This document shows, in pieces, positions 36,325-48,470 of a stretch of 64,000 bases of DNA. Where the stretch lies: the NCBI RefSeq assembly GCF_050908995.1, contig NC_135122.1:15292501-15356500 (forward strand). Reading direction: 5' to 3'. The translations under genes were made by a program, and so were the position numbers. Every line of letters starts with the position of its first letter. Positions within the stretch are counted from its first letter, which is position 1. The notes beneath the pieces were generated by a model. It ran no database searches and was not told the DNA's origin. It saw only the letters and a list, made by a program, of their open reading frames with translations. This DNA is from Andrena cerasifolii (lineage: Eukaryota; Arthropoda; Insecta; Hymenoptera; Andrenidae).

Positions 36325-38293
36325 TTCTGTCTACCAGCAGAAAATCAGAAACAAGCGGAGCTTTTTAAACAAACATGCACAAGAAGAAGCGGCGCACCCT
36401 ACACTACAACTTGCTAAACTTATATACCCGGAGGATATTACTTCCGAAAACCCCCATACCCTGGATTGGCTGAACTTTTAGAAATAGATTCCTTTCTGAC
36501 AAAAATGATGATTGCAAGAAACATTTTTAGCATGAAAAAAAATATACCATTTGAGTGTCACTCTCTATGCTACCGACACAGCCGCAATCATGAGAAAATA
36601 CTCTAGGCAGATTTGAAGGTGGCTAAAAAGAATTATAAATTTTGAAGGCTTTTACCTCCATCACAGACGAGGTATAGGATAGACCTATCAACCAATGCAT
36701 TTTTCTGTCACCAGTTTGGGGGGTCCGGGAACCCCCTTACCAGTTTGGTGTCGCATGCAACGTTACCGATGAAGCCTCGAAACAGATTGTAACGCTACGT
36801 GTGGTAGAAATTAGAATTCAAGAAGTGTAAAATTAGGTCATTCGAAACCCGCGATTTACAAATGATTCTGTTAGCGTAACAATTTAAAAATTATTTTATA
36901 AACGTATTCCGTGCAACGACCGAGAAAGAAGGATCGCAACAAAACAAGATACATATATACATACAAGAACACATACGCCTTTTAACCTTGCTGTCCTATT
37001 CAGGTTTATTTAACGCGAAACAAATTTATTTAACATAAAAATTTATATAAAAAACAACATTATTTGTGGAAGACATGCTTTCATGATGTAACGTGGAATA
37101 CCTCGCAAAGGAATTGTAACTTGGTATATTTCAATAAGATGCTGAAGCAGAGAGGACTTTAAAAATTGTTTCTTTTTGACTTCCACTGTGTTCTGGGGTC
37201 CGGCAGGAACAATCGAATAACATTTCAAGTTACATATTTTATTCTTACATTCTACCATAGTATTGCAAGTTAAAGAAATTCTTATATACGACTAGAATAT
37301 TTGACAATCGCAGCCATCGGCTCGGTTCTCACCGATTACCAGGTCTCACCGCGAGGAGGTTGCTGCGCTTGGAGACCCGTAGAGAGATAGATGGAATCAA
37401 AGTTCCATCGATCTCCCTGTACATGAAGCCTACTAAACCAAAGAGATGGATGGAAACAAAGTTCCATCGATCCCTTCGGTTTAGATATAGAATCTAGGGA
37501 ACTGCCAAGCAATCACTCGATTAAAAGAAATTCAGGAAAGAAGGAAAGGCGAAGGGTAAGCATGAAACAAGTATTGGACGGCGCAGTTCCTACCACCCTG
37601 CTGTCCAAGTCGAAAGGGAAAAGCGCTCGGCGCCTCCCAGACGATTCCTGTTGCTCCGATGCGACTCGTCAGGAGCAAACACTTGACCTGACTCAAGCCG
37701 TCCAACACGGAGATTGGGTAATCGAACCGGGTGACTTACGCAGGCAGTGTACCAAAAGGTGCACCCCCTACGCCCGAAACTTTTCCCTTTGGACAAGAAC
37801 ACCAAGGGATGAAACTGATCCACCCATACCGATTCCATGCTCAGTCACTTGCTTCCGCAAACGGAAGCAGCGGTAACCTCCTCATCACAGATGAGGAGCC
37901 AATAAACGAACAACAAAGTTAATGATTTAGTGACTGCTTGGCAATTTTACATGGGACCTTAAATACTTCATGCTATAATAAATTAGCCTAGCCTACCTTA
38001 GATGTCTTCTTTCACTGTCACTTTGCACGATCACTTTTCACTATCACTTTTCACTAGTTTCTTTTTAAATATATCGCGTTATTAACTCCATTCCCCGAGT
38101 AACGGTGAACCTGAAAAGCTGAAACAATCAACTACTATATGTTAGTAACGGTGTGGTCGGCCTGGAAAGAAATTAAGGAAAAGCTTATTGAGTTGGAGAC
38201 GATCGAGATAATTTCGACCAACAGCAGAGCACGCACGAGCATGCAAAACCACCGCAGAGATAAGTACTTGAAGGAAAGAGTGACAGAAGTCAC
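36325..38293. other. Upstream of MRPS11; no firm gene
   Basis: It holds the MRPS11 promoter region, for which no TATA was identified, and a minus-strand open frame at 37043-37258. The 104-codon + frame at 37562-37876 shows no domain. Short hairpins occur near 37385-37480 (CAAAGTTCCATCGATC repeated twice). Confidence 0.4.
37043..37258 (-). CDS. Unidentified small ORF (71 codons) with downstream poly(A) signals
   Basis: I do not recognise this frame. It is lysine-rich in the middle (VEVKKKQFLKSSLLQHLIEI), has three Cys near the start and ends hydrophobic. Two AATAAA signals on the same strand follow the stop within about 40 nt (37030-37025 and 37010-37005), as at the end of a gene. I could not find an upstream exon that joins in frame. 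It may be a terminal exon, a transposon remnant or chance. Confidence 0.2.
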   Translation of the reverse strand: MVECKNKICNLKCYSIVPAGPQNTVEVKKKQFLKSSLLQHLIEIYQVTIPLRGIPRYIMKACLPQIMLFFI

Positions 38294-38785
38294 AAAAAAC
38301 CATCGAAGACATAGACGAGATGAAATGAATCAGGGAAAACCATCGAAGACATCGACGAGATGATATGAATCAGGGAAAACCATCGAAGACATCGACGAGA
38401 TGAAATGAATCAGAGAAAACCATCGAAGACATCGACGAGATGAAATAAATCAGGAAAAACCATCGAAGACATGAAATGAATCAGGGAAAACCATCGAAGA
38501 CATCGACGAGATGAAATAAATCAGGAAAAACCATCGAAGACATGAAATGAATTAGGGAAAACCATCGAAGACATCGACGAGATGAAATGAATCAGAGAAA
38601 ACCATCGAAGAAATTCACGAAAATGAAATAAATCATTTAAACCCATCGAAGAAATGCATCAAATAAAATAAATCATGCAAACCCATCGAAGAAATACACA
38701 AAATAGAACGACTCGCGCAAAATTCTCGAAAGTATGCATGGAAATAGGACAGATGATGGAAAACGACCGAAGAAATCAGATTCGA
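38294..38785. repeat. 40-bp minisatellite, about 12 units
   Basis: The unit is CCATCGAAGACATCGACGAG followed by ATGAAATGAATCAGGGAAAA. The first eight units are nearly identical; two of them lack the same 10 bp (CATCGACGAG). The last four drift strongly toward the right. There are no unique spacers. A short + frame runs into it without domain support. Confidence 0.9.
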
Positions 38786-38934
38786 CGTTCGCGAAACAAT
38801 AAAATTTTAAATGACTTACCGAACCCCAAAATTTCATCAGCACCAAGCGAATAAACGAACCCAGACCAGAGGGGCGAGAGGCTGGCGGAAGAACCAGGGT
38901 TGAAATCCTGACCAGGTCCCCAGCAAGTTCAGCA

Positions 38935-39075
38935 GCTCCGGGGGGAGGGGGAGGAAGAACCAGGTCCCCAGGAAGTCCAGTGGGTCCAGGTGGCTCGGCA
39001 GCTCCAGGGGGGAGGGGGAGGAAGAACCAGGTCCCCAGGAAGTCCAGTGGATCCAGGTGGCTCGGCAGCTCCAGG
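38935..39075. repeat. 67-bp GC-rich tandem duplication
   Basis: GAAGAACCAGGTCCCCAGGA starts at 38954 and again at 39021, with the intervening TGGCTCGGCAGCTCCAGG also repeated. A third, degenerate copy begins near 38911. Read on the + strand it gives a partly Gly/Pro-rich frame, but no sustained Gly-X-Y collagen pattern. Confidence 0.8.
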
Positions 39076-39079
39076 GTTC

Positions 39080-40340
39080 CCGGAGGTCCTTCAAGTCCGG
39101 AGGACCGACGACGACTGAGTACATGAAGATCTGTGAGCTCCTTATGTAGACTTCGAGGAATGATGTCCCCCGATCAAAACAAGGTCGACGGTTAGTTACA
39201 ATTGCGAAATCCAGCGAATTCTTCGGCAAAAATGGATTTTCGGCTAAAATATCCATTCCAGTGGCTATTGCTGTGGCAAATAATGTTAACAACATTTACA
39301 CTAACCGCCCAGTATAAATTATTATTAACTATAATCGATAGAACTCGAGATATCAAGCAATTTGTAACATTTGGCCTTGGATTTGCAAATAATTTTCTGC
39401 GCCGACTGAATTCTCTTTTATTCACATTAATGTTAATGCTTATACATATCACGTAGTATTATTTATAATGTATAAATACGTTTTAGTTGAACTTAGCGTA
39501 AGTGAATAGTTGCAGGAATATTTGGAGAAATATGAGTGAGATACTTGTGAATTGAGAAATCACGAGATAATATGCACTATACCAAGCACACACTTCACTG
39601 AACCGATGAATTTCTCAGGGCTAGACAAACTTTTAAGACACTCATGCATCATGCAACTTTCTGCGAGACTTTTAAAATTAGATTTTACTGTAAATTTCAG
39701 TGTTGGCGGTAAACTAATATTAGGGGCAAACGGAATCCAATTATTATTACTTCACTGGAATGATTAAACAGTGCATTAGAAACTTGTGGGGATATCAGTA
39801 ACAGCGTGAATTTTTAATACTTTTTTCGGCGCACGATACGTGAAAGGGTTCGCAAGGGTACGCAAAATGGATTTTCGGAGAGAAATCCGCGTGAGTCGTT
39901 GACCAACCGAGCCAAAGCATACCGTAACAAAAGCCCACCCTCTTATGTCAAACTCTCTCTCTAAACAAGTCACACGTATACAAGTACGCACACACCTTTC
40001 AGCATTTTAACACATTTCAGAGTAGTTGCTGAGTTGGACGCTGTTCATGAACACAGGTCGCTAAATTCAGTCCTGAAATTATGGGTCGGTAACACAGATT
40101 GGGTGGCGACACGAAGTCCCATAAGGTGATGGGTCTATTCTACACCTCGTCTGTGCCCGCGATAAAACTAAGCATCGTCTGATAACGTTTTTTTACCTAC
40201 AGGAATAAGTTAGTTGATACTTCAGTTTCCATCTTACAACTCATCTGTGCCGCAGCAGAAAACGTGTATCCCTTGAGAGTAATGGAAGCATTTATCAACT
40301 AACGGTACCGCGGCACGTGATTATTGATTACTTGAAAACT
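39080..40340. other. Intergenic, no gene recognised
   Basis: AT-rich DNA with no supportable gene. It ends with the inverted repeat near 40132-40154 and a second, weaker CATCTGTGCC copy near 40242. Confidence 0.45.
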
Positions 40341-40343
40341 ATT

Positions 40344-40515
40344 TGCTACGAATGTATTAGAGCTATGTACTCAGGCTATATTAGGACTATTTGCTAGAAT
40401 TCTGTTAGGACTATTTGCCAGGGCTATATTAAGGCCATTAGTTCGGACTATATCGGGACTATTGGCCAGGAATATATTAAGACCATTTACTAAGGCCATA
40501 TTAGGATTATTTGCT
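40344..40515. repeat. Degenerate tandem array, about 30-bp unit
   Basis: Units of the type GGCTATATTAGGACTATTTG recur about six times with substitutions and small indels. No reading frame is kept. Confidence 0.65.
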
Positions 40516-40657
40516 TAATTTGGCCTTACTCGTTACGATCTAGGATCACGACAGCGATTTGCAACCGAGCAAATACCAAACAATCATAAAATTTCAAACT
40601 CGTCATTGTTTCTGATTATAACTACATAATCACACAGCTGATGGATTTTCACTTACA

Positions 40658-40906
40658 GGGTAGGTGTACCGTTTGTGGCCATTGCACTGTTTTTGGCCGT
40701 GTGTATAACTATCTTATTTTTAAACTGCTTGCAGATCCTTATTACGTGGAGAATTTCACGTGATAAATATTTCCTTTAGTACACCGCCAGAAATACAAGG
40801 TTACATGTATCGCTTAGACGGAAAAATATTATATATTTTAATAAGTGGGCAAAACTGGTGCAATACCTTAAAGTGGCCACAAATGGTGCATCCACCCTAC
40901 AGTCCC
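40658..40906. mobile_element. Small MITE with AGGGT termini
   Basis: The left end AGGGTAGGTGTACCGTTTGT, continuing GGCCA, is matched by the inverted right end (TGGCCACAAATGGTGCATCC followed by ACCCT). It is about 250 bp with an AT-rich interior. The CAGGG-type terminus next to TA suggests a Tc1/mariner-type origin. Confidence 0.55.
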
Positions 40907-40910
40907 CAAA

Positions 40911-43900
40911 CAAACTATCATTCCTCTCTCGCAACTGTTATCCTCGAGCTAACAAAATACGTCCATCACCCAGCATCCCAAGTGTCATTGAAACTGTATA
41001 TCGCACGATCGTGCTATGCCTGTCTGCTGCGAAATCTATTAACGTATCTTCGCAACGCTGTTCCATTTTATTAACATCAAAGTGCGCGAATTCGAGATAT
41101 CTTATCGAATTTCAGTGGCCCAGAATTACATATTAACCACAATTAAGCCCCTCCCGCCCTCGATACGTTCGCAGCTTGATCGCGTTTCCCTCGAAACATT
41201 TCCAGCTGACGTTCATCCTTCGCCAGGCGTAATAATACGCCTGTAGCCAGCGTTAAGTTTCATCTTCGCGCGATAAACTTGCGACTCGTTCAAGACCCCT
41301 CGATAGTTTCTACAAGCTACACCGGAAGCTCCCCGTACCTACACCGCGTATTTAAAAGTCAGGTAGAACCGAGAGCCATGCGTAACGCCGTTACTTGGAA
41401 TAACGCGAAAGTTGCCGGGCCCCGCTTCCCTTTTTTCCCTTGTCCCCTCAGAAACTCCCCGTAAACTCGCGGTCTCGCGGAAAGTATGAAATACACACTG
41501 TCCCGCCCCTTTCTTTTTTATCGCCGGGAACATTATAAGGGGATAAAGTCGTCGCCGAAAGTGGATCAGACGAAACTTTATTTATTTAATAGAAGGTCAC
41601 GCTCTAAGAACTATATATCTCATAAGCACCGCAGGTTTCACTCGGAATCGGGGCGAGAAATGAAAAACTCAGAGGCAGAAGGGAACGCGCATTTCCTATT
41701 CACCCAATCTAACAACATTCGATTACAAGTAGAAACGCAATGCAATAAATACCTTCAACTGTATTTAAATCAATAGTTAATGTTACAAACATTCCGATGG
41801 TTACTAATTAAATGTTCAAAATATCGTTACCGTGGAATCGAAACGCCCGCGATGAAACCATCGCACCGAGTATTTCATTATGCCAGATTCGCAATTAATA
41901 TCTGCAAAATTATTCCTTGAAACGAACTCGCGTAATTACATCTGAAAAACGAAATAACCGTGAAATAAAATAAATATTATCGCGAGTAAGGTTATTTCGA
42001 AAATGGCCACGGCACGGTGAAATTATTCTCCCTTTGTTAACAGTAGGTATACGCAGGTAGGTGCGCTGTTTCGAAGATGTTATTCCAACGATGTGGGCGA
42101 ACTTTCGGAGGGGAGCAAGTTAATTCTTCTCCGGGATCGACGAATGTTTCAGACCACCGTTCCCAAACACGCTCGAATGTTCCTCGGGGTTTGTCATCGA
42201 ATTATTTGACAGCTGATTAAATTTCTCGGCCCCGCGGCCGGCAGATCCAGGAACGCGCAGCGCCGTCTGGCAAATGGGTGGGCCGAGCACCACTCGAAGG
42301 GTGGCCCTGCAAAGGCCTCGAAGATTAACTGCTTCCGCGTCACGCTTTATAGTCTACCTATATCAAACTCCGGATTACGGATGGGGGTCGATGCGCCACG
42401 GGGATATCGCACCCGCGTACTGCTCTGTACACAATTTTTTTCCCTTACCCTGCATGTTTTGCCCCGCCGGAAATAATCAGCTCTCGACGGCGTGGGCGTT
42501 AAACGGTCCAGCCCTAACAACGAAAACGGCCGTCGCCGAATCGATAATACGACGATTAACGCGACACCATAAACGAGCACGCCGCTGCGGCGTATTTACT
42601 TGCGCTCTGCCTGCAGCTCGGGATCATTTCAATAATCAGCTTTCCCTGTTCGAGCAGAATATCTTAAATCCGCTCTCATCGCCATTAACCGGCAATGGTT
42701 CCCCTCGCCGAGAAAGTTATTAAATACCACTAGTGAATACGCGATCACTCCCGCCGAACTGCTGCAAAAGCGCGGAGCGTTTCAACGAAAGCGCCACAAC
42801 CGAATAAAGGGCGATCCCGTGTTCGAAAATAAATCACGAGCGAGTATGGAGGGGGGTGGGAGAAAAAATTTTGCCAACCCAAACATTTTTCCTGGAGTAG
42901 GTACCGAGCCGGCGCGGGGAAAAGTTTGCCGCTGCTCTTTTCACGTATTTCTGCACGAGAAATTACCTCTCCCTCTCTCCGCTGTGGTACAGCCTGCCCC
43001 CGGGTGCCCTACAAATACGTTTGTCTGAGTCGTTTAAATGAAAAAGGAGACCGGCGCCGGGCGGCGGTCGGTTTCTATTGCGAAAATTGGAGAGGTTTAA
43101 AAGGTGTGTCGGGGAACGAGTGGCGAAGAAAAAGGCACGTGGATAGGTCAGGGATGCGGCGATCAAAGCGAAACGGTTTTTCGCGGAGCCGATACCTAGC
43201 CGCGCCCGCCGGTCGACGAGAGCTGTCAAATAATTTACAGACGGTCCTTGCGGTAAACCCGAATTCCGCTGGTACCTACGGTCACGTCCGACGATACATA
43301 GGCACCGCGGGCCGATTTGATTCACTTTGCACTTAACAAATTAACAGCGTTGATTCGCTGCTTTGTGGCAAGGGCTTTCCAGCGCGGGTATTTCCAGATA
43401 CTGGGTTACGCGCGAGCCCGGCGTAGGTAGCCGTGTCTTTACACCCTCCCGCGAGCGTCCCACCCGCCACCCTGGTCGCCCTCTATCTCTCGCCCTCTTA
43501 TACTATTCATAAGTATGCGCAAATTAATTACGAGGCCCTCTCATTTGCGTCAGTTATTATGAACTTCGCCGTAAGGCCATTACTGAATTACTAGGGGAGA
43601 AGTCTGAAGAGGGCCCCGGCATGCATGCGAGAGGCCTCGATGCTCGTATCTCGCGCGACGAAAACGAGAATGCATCTGTAAACAGTGGGGTCACGGCTCT
43701 CTCCCCAGCCTAGATCTCTCCTGTTCTCTTCCCTCTCTCTTCTTCTTCTTCCTCGTCTGCGTTCTTTTCTCTCCCTTTCTTCTTCTTCTTTTTTTTTTTC
43801 GTTAATCCACTCGATGTTAATGCATGCGAGGTCTGAGTGAACCTGATCGATCGATCGTTCAACCCGACGCGTTGCCCGCCGCGGGAGAGCATCCTCTTCT

Positions 43901-44494
43901 TAAAGTGTTGTTTACGAGCAACCCTGCCCCGCGCTCAGACGGTCGTTAGATTTTACGCGAATTCGATTTGCCGATTAAACAGAGCGCACCAAGGGCCCCG
44001 GTCGGTTCCCCTCGCATTCAAGTGTTCCCTTCTTGCGACGTCGCGCAATTTGCGAGGCAGACTTGTCCAAATACTTACGCGGCCCCACGCAAGCCCGACG
44101 TAATATCGCGCGAGTGGTGGAGGCTAATTAGATAGAAGGTGATCGCAGCTCCTGTATTTTAAAACGATGAATGAACGACGGGGACGACATACGCGACGTG
44201 TGGTCGACTTCGAGTGGATAATGTGATTAATGTATACTGATCAGTGTTGCGTGTGCATGCCGTGGATATGACAAAGACGTTTCATCGGGTAGTCTGCACT
44301 GGGCACTTTCGAGTTGATTAAGTAGTTGTCTCACTTGCATCGAGCAGAGAAAGTTTACTTTGTTATTCACTGGTACTGCATAGGTCTGGTATACATATTC
44401 TTATAGGACCATAGACCTATGGTTATTCGCCAGCGTGTAGGCTCAATAACTGTCTAGAGATACCTCTTGCGTGATCGACGGTAATAAAGTAATA
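40911..44494. other. Intergenic, no gene recognised
   Basis: Many short overlapping frames with no domain. A CTT-rich tract lies at 43737-43800. Nothing else is supportable. Confidence 0.45.
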
Positions 44495-44496
44495 TA

Positions 44497-45635
44497 CAGG
44501 GTGTCCGCGCGTAGACTGAACAGCTGGATTTCTCCTAAAGTATTGGAGATAAAATTTTTTAAAAAATATGTAATTGAATGGTTCGAGAGGGCCAATTTAT
44601 TAGCCCAGACGATTTTTTTTTATTATTTTTTGAACACCTAAGTTGATAGTGCGTTCCAAGACAAATTCAATAAGCTTTAATGAATACACTTTATTTCCAC
44701 TGGTTTTTAAGATATAGCGCTTGCAAATTACTGATTTTCACTGGAAGAAAATCCTCTGAAGTAGCAACGACCGGGGACGGTGTTACTGGCGCCACGGGTG
44801 GCACTGCCTGTTGAAATGGATACCTACCTGCCAAAGGTGCCGCCAGGGATGGCAGGCCCAAAGGCTGGAGAATTCTTTTCCGTCAGAAATGCTACTTAGG
44901 TAGGTACATCTGGCGGTATCGAGAAGCGCACCGTTACTTTTATTTCGCACTTGCTTCTACGCTCGGATGGCCGGTTCTTTTGGGAGGGATGCAAGTTCGA
45001 TTGGTTAGGTTAGGAGGTACGAAAGTTGCTAGACTAAATTTCAACCATAGGGAGCAGATTGTATCAGAAGCAATCGGCTTTGCATCCCTCACAAAAGAAC
45101 CGGCCATCCGAGCGTAGAAGCAAGTGCGAAATAAAAGTAACGGTGCGCTTCTCGATACCGCAGATGTACGTACCTAAGTAGCATTTCTGACGGAAAAGAA
45201 TTGTCCAGCCTTCGGGCTTGCCATCCCTAACGGAGACCTTTGGCAGGTAGGTATCCATTTCAACAGGAAGTGCCACCCGTGGCGCCAGTAAAGACCGTCC
45301 CCGGTCCTTGCTATTTCAGAGGGTTTTCTTCTAGTGAAAAAAATCAGTAATTTTGCAAGCGCTATATCTCAAAAACCAGTGGAAATAAAGTGTATACATT
45401 AAAGCTGATTGAATTTGTCTTGGAACGCACTATCAACTCAGGTCTTCAAAAGAAGTAGTTCCATTTGAAAAACCGAACTTGACCATCGTATCTTTTAAAA
45501 TAATAATCGAAAAAAAAATTCGTCTCGGCTAATAAAGTAGCCCCATCGAACCATTTAATTACATATTTTTTAAAAAATTTTATCTCCAATACTTTAGGAG
45601 AAATCCAGCTGTTCAGTCTGCGCGCGGACACCCTG
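44497..45635. mobile_element. 1.14-kb foldback transposon with TA target duplication
   Basis: The termini are CAGGGTGTCCGCGCG at the left and the inverted complement at the right, with TA on each side (44495-44496, 45636-45637), as for Tc1/mariner-type insertion. The two arms, each about 500 bp, are near-complete inverted copies (CAGCTGGATTTCTCCTAAAG, CCGTTACTTTTATTTCGCAC and GGATGGCCGGTTCTTTT all recur inverted), leaving a loop of only about 70 bp near 45005-45075. There is no transposase; a 70-codon frame in the right arm is part of the repeat. Confidence 0.85.
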
Positions 45636-45637
45636 TA

Positions 45638-46604
45638 GAGGAGACCCGTGGGTCATCGAAACGCTGAATTTGCGTCTCAACACTTTCCCCCGAATTACGC
45701 ATCATTCTTCGCGCTGCCTTTTCCGCGAAACGTTTCGACTCTGGTTCGTCCGGGATTAAAGTCTGCCTATTCATCCCGAAATCATTCGCAATTAAAAACG
45801 GGCGCGCGCGCAGCCGTCGCGACCGTCGACGCGTTTCGGCCGATTTACGATGGCGTCGCGAGTGCACCGCGACCTGATTCTACTTTCGAACACGTTCCGA
45901 AATCTTGCGTGCCTCGTCCAGGGATGCGAGTCAGCAAGACCGCAGCTACACGCGCCCCACAATCTCATTCCCACCAGCGGCGTCAACGTGTCGAATTTAA
46001 GGGCCGTCTAAAGTTTACCTCCGAAATCGCTGCTCATTAAGCTTCACGCCCAGGCGCCGACGAATCCGTCACGGTTAACTGTCGCTCGTCACGAACGTCG
46101 AATTCTCCTTATCGACGAATCCCCCGGCTCTCGCGTCGCACGTGAATTTTTTGAAGGGCCGTGTACGTGTACGGGAGCCGCGCGTACCCGCGTCGATCAA
46201 TGTATCCCATTATAATGCGAACAAAAGGATGGCGGTGCCCGGAGTAAATTGGAGCACCAGCGGAGTGCTTCATGTTCGAATTCCCAATTTGGCCCCCGCC
46301 CGTTTTTAATTCTCCCCGTTGAATTCGTCGAGATCGCGGCGACCTTAGATCGATCGATCGATAGGGACACGCGCCTCTCCTCCTCCGCCCGCATCCAGGC
46401 TCGTAAATGAGAATTAAATAGCTGCTGGAAACATTACCCCGCCGCGTAGCGAAGCTACCGAAGAAAATTGTTTCGAGCGTGTTTGCATTAGTCACGGAGA
46501 ACGAATTATTAATACGGTTGGTGGTTCTGAAAGACAGACGCATAATTCTCCGGTGGATGCAGCGTCCTGAACATTTACGTGGTTTCTATCCCGCTCACCC
46601 TCCG

Positions 46605-46648
<44 letters not shown>

Positions 46649-47945
46649 TTTCATTTCGAAATTTTCATCCTGTATAAGGTAGCGCGTGGGAGGAAAAGTG
46701 GAGGAGAGGAGAACTTACGCTTTTCGAGTACGAAACTCTCGTTAGAGAGACCGACGAATGGATCAGGGCTCCGAAACGGAACGGAGTTATGAACTGATCG
46801 GAGGGGGTGGGGGGGGGAGGGAGGTATCTACCCCGTCCCTATTATTTATTCAGTATTGGTGCATATCTGTACGCTGCCTGGGCTTGAATATTTTATAGAA
46901 ACCATTGCCCGTGTCGACGCTCCGCCGTGCCGTGATGCCGGGATGCGCGTTGACGATCGGGCGAATCGTAAAATCGATGAGGGCACCGTGGAAGGCGTTG
47001 AAGGAGACCCCTTTTACCGGATTGGGAAAAACCACCGATCGCTCCGCTGAAAGAAGACTACCCCCTGCACCTTCACCTCCCTATCATGGTTGTTACATAG
47101 ACTCCTTTGGCCTGCCGTGATTTGACCCGTCGGAATCACCCTCCCTAATTAACGAACGATTTTTGCCGATGGAAGAGGAATGAAAAGGATTCCCCGGCCC
47201 TCTCTTCAGCCGATCCCCGCCCCGCGCCCCTCAAGGCGGACATTATAAAATCGATGAAATCCTCGCCAAAGGAGGGACTTCCTGACTTCTGTTTAATTTT
47301 ATGGGCTCAGCCATTCATCGGCCTTTTTAAATAAGGCAGCGACGAATTCGCTTTACTCGCGATCGATTCGATGGAAACACGGCCACGGTTTGTTGCATTC
47401 AAAAGCAATGATTAAAAACGTTGCGCTTGTCGAGCTTTCGAAACTAGTGCCACCGCGGCTCGCGTTCAATATCGAATCTTATATTTGTTTGGTATGCTGC
47501 TCTTTTTCTCCGTTATTTTTTCCCCCCCCCTTCCATTCCTTTCCGCGAGGGGGCGGGGGGGACTACTATAAATCACGGATGTATCACGTTTGAACGTTTT
47601 CATCGAGGACATCTATTTCCGTGGCAGGGTAAATACAGAATCCGTGCACAATTTTAAACTCTCCCACGCGATTTTTAAAGGCGATGGCAGGCGTCTGGCT
47701 CGCAGCCTCTCGATCTGCGACACGCGAAGACTGCGGGCGCTTTAAACAATCGTAATCGATCGGCGTCCCGTTCGAGCTCTGTCCCTTTCGAATTAATTAA
47801 TGAGACCTTGCTCGAGATACGACGATGTGGATGCTGATAGATTCACGATACAATGTCGCTGCTGCTTGGCGCGTGGAATAATTTAAATGCAATGATTCGC
47901 AGATCCGTGCATGTAAATTCAAATGAATAGCTAATTATCGACGTG
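45638..47945. other. Intergenic, no gene recognised
   Basis: No domain-bearing frame. It holds (TC)n at 46608-46643 and poly-G tracts near 46808 and 47550. Confidence 0.45.
46608..46643. repeat. (TC)n microsatellite
   Basis: A 36-bp TC run. Confidence 0.9.
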
Positions 47946-47947
47946 CG

Positions 47948-48466
47948 TTACGGAAAGTAGCACGTTTCATTTTTGTTATGAAAAACGGCACGTTTCATTT
48001 TTCTTCTGAAAAACAGCACGTTTCAGTTTGCCACGTAAAGAAGCACATATTCCATCGTTTCTGACGAATATCAGCACGTTTGGTTCTCCCACCGCGAATG
48101 CTAAGATGTTTGACTGCTTAGCCACGAAGAATAGCACGTTTCGAGTTCTATTGCAGAAACTATCGCGTTTCGGCGCGTGGTTAGTTTAAATTGTTGAAGT
48201 GCATTTTGCATCGAAGAGTTCAACTTTTGAAAAAATTATTTAATAAATAATAACTCCATCTAATCTCGAAAAGGAAGCACGATGTTTCGTAGCAAACCAT
48301 CCAAATGTGCTGCTATTCGTCGCTGCAAACGGAACATGGTGCTTTTCGTGGCAAACCGCTCGAACATGCTAGTGAAAACCGAGACGTGACAGTTTTCGTA
48401 ACAACGAAGACAAACGGGCTGTTTTTCGTAAGAAAATTGAAAGGTGCTGCTTTTCGTGACGCATGT
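47948..48466. repeat. Two opposed arrays of a ~30-bp GCACGTTTC motif
   Basis: The left array (47948-48180) has about eight degenerate units of the form ACGAAAAACAGCACGTTTCA spaced 25-32 bp apart. The right array (48277-48466) has about six units of the same motif in the opposite orientation (GTGCTG..TTTTCGT). A roughly 95-bp AT-rich centre separates them. The unit cores are kept while the spacers between them vary. No reading frame is maintained. Confidence 0.6.
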
Positions 48467-48470
48467 CGAT

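Larger units (their letters stand above)
36662..40154. repeat. Inverted pair of 25-45 bp repeats, 3.5 kb apart
   Basis: CACAGACGAGGTATAGGATA followed by GACC at 36662-36685 is matched, inverted, at 40132-40154 (GGTCTATTCTACACCTCGTC followed by TGTG). Similarity extends weakly into the flank (ATCAACCAATG). The pair could mark the ends of a decayed element that spans the minisatellites between, but no transposase is seen. Confidence 0.35.

Noticed and set aside
36212..36481. 89-codon + frame opposite MRPS11 exon 1
   Set aside because: Its first part is antisense to the MRPS11 presequence, and the remainder shows no recognisable domain.
38294..38785. Regular 40-bp repeats reminiscent of a CRISPR array
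   Set aside because: The units are contiguous with no unique spacers, and the surroundings are an insect genome with introns. It is a minisatellite.
38837..39295. Possible collagen-like protein
   Set aside because: The Gly/Pro-rich reading comes from a 67-bp tandem repeat. 67 is not a multiple of three, so the frame shifts between units and no Gly-X-Y run is sustained.
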